Assembly: GCA_019915015.1 (NCBI GenBank)
Contig: JAHBBC010000003.1
Coordinates: 1,364,001 to 1,428,000, forward strand
Length of the DNA stretch: 64,000 bases
Reading direction: 5' to 3'
Source: Auriscalpium vulgare
Taxonomy: Eukaryota > Basidiomycota > Agaricomycetes > Russulales > Auriscalpiaceae
The notes under the pieces are model-generated. The model worked only from the letters and a program-made list of their open reading frames with translations, had not been told where the DNA came from and searched no databases. Shown one piece after another: positions 41,962-52,800 of this stretch (the first letter of the stretch is position 1; each line of letters begins with the position of its first letter). The translations under genes were made by a program, and so were the position numbers.

Positions 41962-43149
41962 TTAGCTGGTAATTGTGGTGTGTATCTCAAACGAACCTTC
42001 ATCTCGCTGCGAGGGTTGCGGCAGTGTCCCTTCTTCGGTCTCATCCGATGACCCAACCCGCTGGCGCTTCCTCCTGCTCATTGGTGCGCGCGCAGCTTTC
42101 TGTGAGACCCGGGCCCGGGTGTCACAGGCGAAGGGAGGCCTGCATGGTACATGAGATTGGACCGCTGGTACAGCACTGGGACAGCACGCACCGGCAGTGA
42201 ATGTGGTCTCGGTTTTTTCTTGCAGTTCGTGGACTAGCTCCTGGAGTCGTACATTATCGCCATAAAGCTCTTCTTTCTCTTGTGCCCTAGCTGTGACGAT
42301 CTCCTTGAGGTCCTCCACGTTCTTCTGCAAGTCTTCCACGTTCTTCTGCAAGGCTTCCACATTCACCGCAAGGGCCTGCTTTTCAAGTTTTTCTTTGCTA
42401 TGCTGTTGAGGTAAAACTTGCGCTGATCTTCATGTTTGCGGGCATATCTCAAAGCAGTTGCAAGTCTGCCTTTTTCTTGCTCAAGTTCCTCCTGCAAGTC
42501 TTCGATTTCTTCTTGCTCTCCCTTGATTTTGGCCACCAGTTCGTCGTCCGAGTCTTCTTGTGACGCTCGATCATCTGCCTTCACATCAAGCTGGCTCGAC
42601 GATACCTCGGGCTCGGGGTGGGGGATTTGACAGCCTCGGGTGTGCTCGGCAGAAACACAGCCCGGGGGGTCAACGGTGAGAGGCCCCTGGTCATAGCGGA
42701 GTTGATTGGCGGCGACGGTTTGCTATGAGAATATACATATTTTAAGTATGATACGAGTGTCATACTGGAGGGTTATGACGCACGTCCATTAGTTCTGACT
42801 CTCGGTTATATTCATACACCTCATTTCCCGGGTTCTTGAAAATCTTCGCTGCCGTCTCGGCCGATAGTGACAAGTCCTCCTCCGTTTCCTGTAAGCTCAG
42901 CGCCTCGAATTCGAAGAGAGTGTGATCGACATTTTGAGCCCTTTCCTCAGCCGCGCTCCCAAGATTCACGCGCACTGCAGCTGCTGGCCCGTAGTTGTCT
43001 CTTTGGAGCTGAGCGGATATCAGCGCGATGAGCGCGTCAGCGCCCTTTTCAAATGTGATCGACCCATATGCGAGCATCAGCTCCCTGTTCGATTCTTCGG
43101 ACTGTCCTCGAGGAAAGTCGTCGGGGTGGCGGCGAGGTGCGGACATCAT
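41962..43149 (-). pseudogene. Coiled-coil protein of unknown function, frameshift in the coil
   Basis: First exon from ATG at 43149: MMSAPRRHPDDFPRGQSEES, then FEKGADALIALISAQLQRD and an acidic stretch. A 47-base intron (about 42721-42767) joins HNPP to QTVAANQLRYDQGPLTVD in frame. A long heptad-rich coil follows: KIKGEQEEIEDLQEELEQEK, ATALRYARKHEDQRKFYLN. At about 42390-42400 the frame ends in a stop at KNLKSRPLR, while the coil continues in another frame (EKQALAVNVEALQKNVEDLQ, KEIVTARAQEKEELYGDN) and finishes with a basic nuclear-type patch MSRRKRQRV and a stop at 41962. No intron of normal length can bridge the gap. Either the gene is broken here or there is a base-calling error. Divergently transcribed from a short 38-codon frame at 43262. 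Function unknown. Confidence 0.5.
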
Positions 43150-45361
43150 AGCGGTGGGCAGAAGGTAACGCACGAGGGGCTATCGAATTTCTGTGTTCCC
43201 CGCGTTGAGCGTGCGCCCACTTCACCGCTCTCGAGTCGATGATCTGTTTTCCTTTTCAGCGATGTCCGGCGCTCCGGCGCAGCAGCTCGCGTGGGCGTCG
43301 CAGATCTTGCTCGGTCAACAGATGGTATACAACTTCAAGATCAGCAAAAGCCCCAGAATCTTATATTACATTATATGAGGTTATATTACTTCCCTTCAAA
43401 TAGTGATGACTCCATTCTGGAAAAAGGACCAGCTCAACAGGTCCCAGTACTACACATGAGTTATACAGACAGTATGATTGTGTGTTTGTGAAAGAGATCG
43501 GGTGCATATACCCTGCTCAGACAGCAGTAATGGCCGCGCCCGAATATCTTATCTTGCCTTATCTGCATGGCAATATCAGTATAACTCAATATAAACACCA
43601 TACTATTTCGTCACTTTTGCTGATAAGTTGTCTCTCGCCGTTCACACTTGTTCTTCTACCTCCTGCTCCCCATTCCATCGTGGTTCGACATACCCGGGCT
43701 TCTGCGGATGAGTTTCGCCAAGGCACTGGCGCGTCGCCCGGGTATCTTCGAGCACCGAAGGCTTTCGACGATGTTTCAATATTTTATTCTACTCTTCTGA
43801 ATGCGCGCACGCGCCGCGGCTTTGCTCTAGGTATGCATCTCCATGCCCACGGGCATCCACACCTCTGCGCCTCCCGAGTCGCATCCGCCCCTCCTCCCAG
43901 GCTTCCGCGCTACTATTCTCCGAACGCGCTCGCTGCGGCTTTCCGATCGCGCTCGGCACCTCGACCGCACTCGCCACAGGCGTGACGGTGATCCGACGCC
44001 TTCCTGGTGCTCTGACCATGGATCAATAGCGCGCGAGCAGGGCCGGGCCGTCGCACGATAACTGACAGCCTGTGGCGGAGATGCTTGCGCTGCGTCGGCT
44101 CGCGACGTGCGTTGGACGAACCAGCATGCTCCTCTCGGGAGCCTAGGGATGAAGAGGGTTCCCGGTCGAGACTTCTGCCAATGTACAGGGCCTGCGCGCA
44201 TTTGGAGAATCACAACCGACCTGGCTTCTCCGAGTGAACTTGATGGATATCGTCTTCGGCGCAAACCTCATACTAGGTTCGTTCACGATGGACTAGGACG
44301 GTGTCAGCACGCAGCGGCGTGGCAGCGCTGGGGCCAATTACGATGACAATATACATGAATGGATGAAGAGCAAAGGGCAGAGCTCCGGCCCGACCGTTAC
44401 AGTGAGACCAGCACTCTGCAGAATGTACAAACTCTTCGTATTTCACTGATATCATTCTACAAACAGCCCAGCACCCGGACTTGAGACGCCCTTCGCCAGC
44501 TCAGTCCTATCTCAGCGCTCCGATGGTTCCAGATAGTAAAGATACAACAATAAAGTGCGCCACTTCTGCGCATTCTTCTGACGTGCACGTCTCATCCTGG
44601 TACGTATACATGCCGTTCATGCGCTGAATATGAGTAGCTTGGAAGCGGAGGCGATTCTAGTGTGTCAAGTGAGAAAGCGCCCGACTCAAACGACCTGCTG
44701 TACGCCTTAGAACGTACGGCGACTTCACGTCAGGGAGAAGATGAAGAAGGCTCCTGGCCACCTATTGGGTCTCGAGCCGTCTGACGTCTGGGCGTGGCTT
44801 GGGGGTAGAGGCGCCCGCTCGAAACGCTTCCTCCAAGCCCGGGAAATTTGAGTACGCGCGAAAACATTATTGGAAAACGGGTCCGAACGCAAACGCAGGC
44901 GCAGCGCCGTACATTAGGGTGTTTCCCAGCTGTGCCGTCGTTCATCGTGATCAACGGGGCGCCGTCCCACACTTCATCAACCCAACATTCAGGTGATGTA
45001 TCCATGTCAATTCCATGTAACCTATTTTATCTCAGGTCCCTTCTCTTGTACGTTAGGGGAGCTCAGAGTAGACCGTTTTCGTTTCCGTTTCGTTTTCAAA
45101 CGCCTTTCGTTTTCGATTCGGCCCGCGGCATAAGTGACCCGATGTGTGACAATCGTGTGACTTTAGGTGACGCTCGCGTTGTGCGGCGTCTTCGTGTCTC
45201 ACACACTCATTCCCTCGCGATACCTCCTTAATCTACACTCTCCTACTCTCTTAATGCCCCGGAAACGCGGCCGCTCGGACTCCGACCAGCCTGAGACAGC
45301 TCCGGGAAACTGCACTTCGTGCGCACGACGTTTCCTTCGGGTCATTTATCAGTCAATTGTA
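43150..45361. other. Gene-poor, partly A/T-rich stretch
   Basis: About 2.2 kb. The part at 43340-43650 is clearly richer in A/T than the rest of the window. A short exon-like frame at 43262-43378 (MSGAPAQQLAWASQILLGQQ, followed by a possible donor) could be the start of a lost gene. Frames at 43482-43985 are unconvincing. It forms the left flank of the element remnant. Confidence 0.4.
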
Positions 45362-47254
45362 TCAATGCAATCTTGTAAACACTGACTGGAGTGTCCGTTC
45401 TGCGGGTACGGGTAGCACATTCATCATGGATTCATATGCTCGCGGGCTTAAGACGTGGATAATTTGCGCCCACTCCAATGTCATGGCTGAATATCGCATG
45501 CCGTTCAAAGGGACACCTCGTTCTTCTAAATCTTTCTTCTTGACGAGATCGTTCATCAAGGCGACAAACAAGGAATTGCCATGCTTGCCCTCGATAACGC
45601 CTCTTGCGAAGACTAGGCATGCACTATGAGGGTTCTGTGCAGACAATGATCAGAAGCTGTAACGTGGGGATACTATGAACTTGAAGCTACTGACATCTTC
45701 GTATGCCTCCAGAAGAGGTGCAAGGTCGGGATGAGTAAGAGCATATCGATGGAGGGCCTGTATGTCGTCTTTCTGAGCATGATTGGGGTGAAGCGGCGAT
45801 TCTTAGGCTCGGGGACTGGCTTGCGAGTCGCATTCTGGAATACGTGGACATGCAGCAGAGCGAGGCAGTTGACACAAGTAACATCCTCAGTTGACTCTTC
45901 CGGCACCCTTACAGTGCGAAGACAATCTGTCGCAAGGACATGAAGGGGAGGCGACCGATAGTTCTTCCACTGCCACCGATGCTCTTGCTCCGTGTCGACT
46001 ACTTGCTTTCTGGCCTTATCCAACGAACGATAATCTGGTGCCGAATACAACTCTAACGCCAAATCGGCGAGGGAAGCCCGCCGCCCCCGCCGTATGGTGT
46101 GCGCTCCAAATATTGACGCACACGAGCGTATTTTGCTGCGCGAAGTCCGAAACAAGGACGATCTATCATTCTCGGAGCGCGGGGCCTGCGTCGATGAGTT
46201 GATGCCCAGATGTGGCCCAGTGTATGTGATCGCATTGTGCCCTTGCAAACTTTCTGGTGCTGTTTGAATGCCTTGGTGTGATACGCCCCAGTCATAAGCA
46301 TGTACTTGTTGCATCGAGAGCATCGGACCTTCCGAACATCGTCTAGACAGAACTCGGCCATGTCGTCAAGCGCAAGGATTTTCTCCTTGAATTTGGTATA
46401 CGCCTTTGAGTTGTCGTCCCTACCGCGTTTGACGAAGGAATTGGCCAGGCGCGTGCTGATTGCTCCAGACGATGGCCCAACATCAGCGCTTGCGGTGCTT
46501 GCAGACACGGTAGCAATGACATCCTTATTCTTTCCCTTGGGCGCGAAGAACGGATGAATGGGCCCAGGACAGTGCGTGTGCGTTTTGCAGGATGGATAGG
46601 CGCCTGAGCCTCTGAGTCGTGGTCAGATTGAGCGCTTGTTGCTTCACTCGCGCTCGCAGCCGTCTTGTCGTCTGCGCTCGAGCTCCCTTTCCTCCGCCTT
46701 TTCAGTAAGCCCCGCGCAGCCTTCAGTGTCGTCCCAATGGAACTGATGATCTTCTTAGATGCCCTTGACAGTCGACTTCCATCGGATGCGCAATCCTCCG
46801 CCTCACTTCCCACCGACGACACCCTTCTTGACGACATTGACGCAGCATCAGAAGTCCCATTTTCCAAATGGCTTCTCCATTCTGTGATACTGCCAGGCCC
46901 ATCCTGGTCCAGCATTCCACCACGCGGAACTGGTGGGAGATCATCGTCGACAGTGGATGGAGAGAGCAACGACCGGCCGTATGCGCAGCTGGTATCGGTG
47001 GTATCGGGCATAGGTATGTCGTCGCAGTCGCTGTCATAGCCACTAGCAGATGCAAGTACTGAATATGATGATGTAGGAGAAGGTGGCATTGACAGAGGTG
47101 GAATTGACGGATCGTATTTGCTGCCTTCGTCCATGTCTCCGCGTCGCCCCATCTGCTTTTCTTCCACCTCTGGACTGAATCCTTCAAGTAGACATTCAGC
47201 ATCTCTGGTCGACTCGCCGGGTTCGGAAGCTTGAGGATTTAGAAGGTGGGCCAT
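45362..47254 (-). mobile_element. Remnant of a large repetitive Zn-finger / transposase-like protein gene
   Basis: Pieces in several frames read as one protein of a type I recall as highly repeated in Agaricomycete genomes. Order: MAHLLNPQASEPGE with a long Ser/Asp-rich region and a nuclear-type patch (LLKRRRKGSS); SFVKRGRDDNSKAYTKFKEK; a C2HC-like finger CSRCNKYMLMTG with His and Cys following (HQKVC); VDTEQEHRWQWKNY; a second Cys pair CVNCLALL; TRKPVPEPKNRRF; PHSACLVFARGVIEGKHGN; and YSAMTLEWAQIIHVLSPRAY ESM, which resembles the 'SPKAY' motif before the catalytic core of P-element/THAP9 transposases. Frame breaks lie near 46555, 46100 and 45775, plus a stop at about 45661. The expected catalytic domain is missing, and I could not find terminal inverted repeats. 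Transposase relation is an inference. Confidence 0.45.
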
Positions 47255-48762
47255 CCCGCGAGGGATATGATGCGCAACAGCTCATCGCGTCCGGCGCCGC
47301 CTGTCACAGCATCAGACCGTCGCTGATGACTTGATACCTGCGCAGAGCACCTGAGTATCGTCGTCCTCATGTCGCTAATGAGCAAAATATAGCGTACCGA
47401 TTGAATATGGTCGGCAGCGAGCCTCTCGAACCACGCCAACCGTTCGACGTGGCGCCTTGAATCATCCCAAAGCTGCCAGCCCAGTGTTTCGTGTGCGACC
47501 GCATTCACGGCGATCACGCCACACGATACGTGATCTGTCTGTCTCGCTGTCGTAAGCGACTGTCCCTCCCACTTGTACTCAATGCCGAATTTGACACGCG
47601 TCCACCAGAGCAATTTCTTCTCGATGTCTTTAGGCAGGCGCAGTCCCTGATGGTAAAGGCCGTCGCCTTGTTTCACAGGAATGGTAAGATTGCATTCCCA
47701 TTGGCGACATAGTAACGTACTCACCATAGGATATTGTTTCCGCTTGACCGTCGATCTTCACGACAACAAAATGCTTGTATTTGGCGAGGAAAACAGGGAA
47801 GAGGAGTACCTTCCTATGGGTGCGCAGATCGTCTTCAATTCTCTTGAGGTAACGAGGTGAGTCGGGGAACAGGTCTTCTATTACTGTGATCTTTGAAATT
47901 GCATTCCAGAACTCGTGTCCGGCGATCTCGAAGTTGTTGGCAATTCCTGGCGTGCTCCGAACGCGGCTTCTCAACCACATGAGCATCATGTCAACGATGG
48001 TGTCGGTGAGAAGGCCGTCTGATAACAGCGGAGCAAGGCTGATGTTGTCGTAAATGTGGCGGCACCGGGTATCATGAGTTGCTGGCGCCAGGGAAGCGAG
48101 TGGATAAGAGCAACAGTGCGTTCGCTTTCCATAGAACCGTCAGCGACTTGTAGCAGCCACCGCACGCTCGCCGTCCACGTCTCCTGTGCCAGGAGGACCG
48201 TACGCATCCGTTGCCAGTAAGTGATCATCCACAGCGGGGATGCACCACTTGCATATCGTGGGTCCATGATTGATTGTGCGCCATCCAGGATGGCCTGCGG
48301 TGCGAGTGCAGCAAGCTTGTCCACGAAGGCATCCGTAGGAAGGCTTCGTGATTTTGTAAGTGTGGTTATGGGGAAGACTGCCACGTCATGGCTAAAAACA
48401 GCTTTGGTTGAGGGGTGTATGAGCTGCTGATCGCGACGAGGGAGTGGTGTAGATACGAAGGAATGAACATCCTCGGTGCCGCTGGGGAGCAAAGAAGTCT
48501 CGGGAGCGTTGGGAATCCTGAGGAGCTGCTCGATGTAGGCCAGCAGCTCCGGCGGTGGGTTCTGGGGATAGCTTTTGCCTTGCGAGATCCATAATTCGGG
48601 ACGGAACATAGGTATTTCATCGTCGTTGTAGATTGTGATGGACTCATCCATTGGCACGATGCCGGGATGGCTGCGAGGGTGATGCGCTGCACAGAAGAAG
48701 CAGGTTCGGTCCGAGGCGTTGTCGTAGAATGTCGTACGCAGCAGGCCACGTAAATTTCTACC
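47239..48762 (-). CDS. Ulp1/C48-type cysteine protease (SUMO-protease fold), 5' end unclear
   Basis: Adenain-like thiol protease. A CxxC...HH motif (TCFFCAAHHPRSH) precedes VPMDESITIYNDDEIPMF. The catalytic part holds His in KYKHFVVVKIDGQAETISYG, Asp at the junction SYG-DGLYHQGLRLPKDIEK (an intron of about 50 bases at 47680-47730 joins these in frame), and the Q...C pair in ARQTDHVSCGVIAVNAVAHE. All three catalytic positions are present. No good ATG lies upstream of the zinc motif in the same frame; translation could begin at the ATG near 48657 (MPMDES) or in a lost exon. The 3' end after LAADHIQS may splice. Such proteases often travel with mobile elements in fungi, and the transposase-like remnant lies directly downstream on the same strand. 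Confidence 0.6.
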
Positions 48763-49865
48763 TAATGTCTCAACTTGTACGAATTATACCGGTAATTATG
48801 GGGTCAAAATCTTCTGCCGCCAGTACTTAGTCCAACTACCTCTGTGATCAGACATCGGTTCACCGCGCCCCTAACTACCACCATCAGGATCATACTTTTG
48901 CCCCAAATTCTAGCCCCCAGCTACCTCAGACCCCTCAGAGCTTCCGGCGCAAAGCGCCGTCTAGCTACCGTGCGAAAATCATACCCCTGGCGTGAGTTAC
49001 GGGGGTCCTGCTATCGTTAAACGACAAGCGAACAATTAGACGCCAGTTTCGTATTTGGAGGACCCTAACGCCTCCGTGCGCCCTGAGTTGGCGTCACCAC
49101 CGCCAGTGCAATGGAAGGATCTCGGACGATGTTCTCTGTCAAACAAGCTCGCGAAACCATTCTACTACACCCGGTTTGTGAAGTCCACGCTGAACTTCTA
49201 TCGCCGGACAGGAAGCGTCGTTCCGTCCACTCACCACTGCGCTTCGAGGATTTTGTAGGTGGGTCATTCAGCGCACTGTGGGATCCAAGTGAATGGGTGC
49301 CGCAGCTGCAGCTGTCTTGTGACGCCTAAAAGGCTGAGCGGAATTCAATCAGTGATTGCTCCGCCCGTATCCGCTCAAGTGCGCACTTAGCGACGGACCT
49401 GACTCCTGAAGCGTTTTTTCGCTGGTCTATAAGCAAGCAAAAACCCCGGTGTTGCAGCCGCCGTACAGGTCTCGCCTAAAGCAACGGAGGGGTTACCTTG
49501 TTCTGGGCCAGCAAGCGCGTGCTGGCGCACTGCCGGCGCAGATGTGACTCGAAAGCGAGATATGATATGAAGATGATGGTGAGGCTGGACGAGACCTGTG
49601 CACGACGGAGTGTATGAGCGCGCGCGTCAATCGGATAGTATGGGTTGATTGTTTCGGGATGCTGCAATGATCGCAAGCGACACGCGCGGGCGCTGCGCGT
49701 AGGTACGGTCAATCAAAGGGCCGGGGTCCTCATTGCTCTGGCTATTACGGGAGCGGCTGTCATGGCGCTGTCGCGGCCCAGTCGATTTGGTTTCGCATAT
49801 AAGTCGTCGAGGTATTCGATGTTTGGTTCACCATTGACAACCGTATACTTTCGCTCACATCCATA
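48763..49865. other. Intergenic region upstream of the dioxygenase gene
   Basis: Right flank of the accessory island and promoter side of the dioxygenase. A TATA-like CATATAAG lies at about 49797, some 65 bases before the ATG at 49866. No coding potential is convincing. Confidence 0.45.
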
Positions 49866-52800
49866 ATGAGCCCCGATCCCACCAAGCGCGCGGACCTCGA
49901 CAGGGCATCCAGCTCTTTCTTCAAGTCCTCTCGTCGCCCGCCTCCCACCTCCCTCGTCGACACAGGCAACGGCCGTCCCGTCCCCGCACTCTTGACCGGG
50001 CATGTCGACGAGATCATCCGCGAGATTGAGCAGGCATATGAGCAACACCGCCCGGCGTTCGAGCTCTCAGACTTGGTGCGTGTGTGCATGTCCCACCCCG
50101 GCGTTATTGCTCAACGTCTACCTTCACGGCTCTCAGCCTTCGTACATCGATGCGGTCAAGAACATGGCTGGTCCTGGTATCGACGATCGCAAGTTCCTGG
50201 TACGTGCTCACCGCTTTTGCTGTCGATCGTGTACTGAGTGATCGATCAGCTTGAGCATCTCTTGACGTTGATGTCAAGGCTGCCCGCCGACTCTGCATTC
50301 GCCATCAAGCTGCAGCAGATCACCATCAGCGTCTGTGAGCTCTTTGTCTTCCGATCTGGTCATGAACACCGTCTGACTCTCCGTCAGTGTACAAGGACCT
50401 CCCGCATCCACCAGGCGGATACCTCGCTCTCCCACCGCAGACCACCGAGGCTAACACCAACACCGCGGAAACCATTACCTATGCCTACCGTTCTGCGGAC
50501 GGTTCGAACTACAATCAGCTCATCCCGTCGCTGGGGAAAGCACGTTCACCATACGCTCGCACCGTCCCTTCCAAGGTTTGTGCGAGCCCGTCGTCTTTGC
50601 CTTCTCCCGACCTGGTCTTCGATGCCCTGCTCAAGCGGGACAAGTTTGTCGAGCACCCTGGGGGCAATTCATCTCTCTTCTTCGCCTTCGCCGATCTCGT
50701 CATACACAGCGTCTTCAACACCGACCACCACGATTGGACGCAGAACAACGCCAGCAGCTACCTCGACCTGAGCCCTCTGTATGGTAGCTCGCCAGCAGAT
50801 CTTGACAAAATTAGGCGGAAGGATGGTACAGGACGGCTCTACGAGGATGTCTTTGCCGATAGCCGGCTCTTGTTCATGCCCCCTTCTGTCTGTGCTTTGT
50901 TGGTCCTTCTCAACCGCAACCACAACGTAAGTCGGTGTTGCATGTACATGTCCGAGTCTTGGCTGACATCGCCCCAGTTCATCGCCGAGAAGATTCTCAG
51001 CATCAACGAGCGCGGCAACCTCTCGAATCCGCCACCTCAAGATGAGGCGCGACGCCTGGTCCAGGACGAGGAGATATTCCAGCGCGCTCGTCTGGTCAAC
51101 AGTGGCTTCTTCGTGCAGATCATTTTCGGGGACTACGTCGGCGCCATCCTTGGTCTGGTTCGCGACGGATTGTCGTGGCGATTAGACCCTCTGTCGGTGA
51201 GTCACCATTCCAGAGGCAGTGATATCTGCATTCTCAACAAGATACCAGACGATTCGCGACCTCGACCACGAAGTTTGCCCGCGAGGAGAAGGCAACGTGG
51301 TGTCTGTGGAGTTCAACTTGCTGTACCGTTGGCATGCCACTCTGTCTCAGGAGGACACGACATGGACGGAAGAAGTATTCAGCGAATTGTTCGAGGGCAA
51401 GGACCCGTCCACGGTGAGATATATTATGGGAATCATCCTGCTTATTCTGATTGCCCACTCAGATCTCAGTGGACGATTTCAAGGAGGCGGCTCATAAGTA
51501 CATGATCCCGGATCCCGACGTCACCAAATGGTCGTTTGCCAAGTAGGTCTTCCTGCCTTCTCGACAGCCTATTTCCAATTCACGTCACAAATGAATCAAA
51601 GATTAAAGCGAGATGCGAACGGGCGCTTCGCTAATGCCGACTTGGCTCGTATCTTGCTGAATGCCACCGAATCCCCGGCCAGCGCTTTCAAAGCTCGGGG
51701 CACTCCTGAAGTCTTGCGTGTGATCGAGATTCTCACCATCGAGCAATCTCGTGCGTGGGGTGTCTGCTCTGTAGGTGTCCTCCATTTGCGCCCTTGCTAC
51801 ACTCTGACCTACAAAATGCGTCGCAGCTGAACGAGTTCAGGCAATTCATGGGTCTGAAGCGTAAGTTCGACCGTCGAGGGAGTGACGTGAAGCTCATCTC
51901 TCCTCCACAGCATACTCGTCTTTCGAGGAGTGGAACCCGAACAAGGAGATTGCCGTCAGTCACCTCTGCTTGTCATGTATCCCCAGTCACGATCCTGATC
52001 TATTGCAATAGGCAGCTGCAGAGGCTCTGTACCACGATATCGATAACCTTGAACTCCACGCTGGGATGCAGGCGGAAGAGAGCAAGGTCCCCATGGCCGG
52101 TGCTGGGTTGTGCCCAGGATACACAATCTCTCGCACAATCTTGGCTGATGCTGTTGCGCTCACTCGCGGGGATCGCTTCCTCACAACAGAGTTTACTCGT
52201 GAGCACCTTCTTGAAGCTTTCATTTCAGTCTCTGAACGCACGCGTCTTCTCAAATAGCCTTCAATCTGACGAACTGGGGCTACCAGGATCTGCAGCCAGA
52301 TACCAACGATGGCTCTTACGGCGGCATGCTGACCAGGCTCCTCTTCCGCCATCTCCCCGAGTACTACCCTGCGGGATCAGCATATGCGCACTTCCCCTTC
52401 ATGGTGCCGAAATCAATGAAGACGTATGCTCAGGACCTTCCTGGAAAAGCGGTCATGAAGTACACCTGGACACGCCCTCCTGGTCCCTCCGGCCCTGATG
52501 TCACCGTCGGATCCTTTACCGACGTGCAAAGCGTCCTGGCAAGCCCGGCTGTGTTCCAGACTACCGTGGCTCAGCGGTTGAACGTTCTGACAAGAGGTAT
52601 CCCCTTGGACTTGGCTTCTGTATGTCGCCTAGTCCCACCACTGTGATTTGAGATCTAATCTACTTTTTCAACGATAGGTTCGGACAGCCTTGTTGGAGGA
52701 GGACCATATACAGAAGGCTACTGCTTCCCTTGGCGCTCTTACTTCTGCATTGATCGAGAGGAAATCACTTCCGAGGAGCTCGAGTACCCGATACGTCGAC

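Noticed and set aside
43262..43378. 38-codon frame MSGAPAQQLAWASQILLGQQ... as a gene
   Set aside because: Only a possible first exon; no continuing exon with protein-like sequence was found downstream.
43482..43985. 167-codon plus-strand frame
   Set aside because: No domain, His/Arg/Pro-rich end, and a non-coding A/T-rich context.
50060..50140. Frameshift in the dioxygenase N-terminus
   Set aside because: A donor after SDL and an acceptor (CTCTCAG) join SDL to PSYIDAVKN in frame, so this is an ordinary intron.
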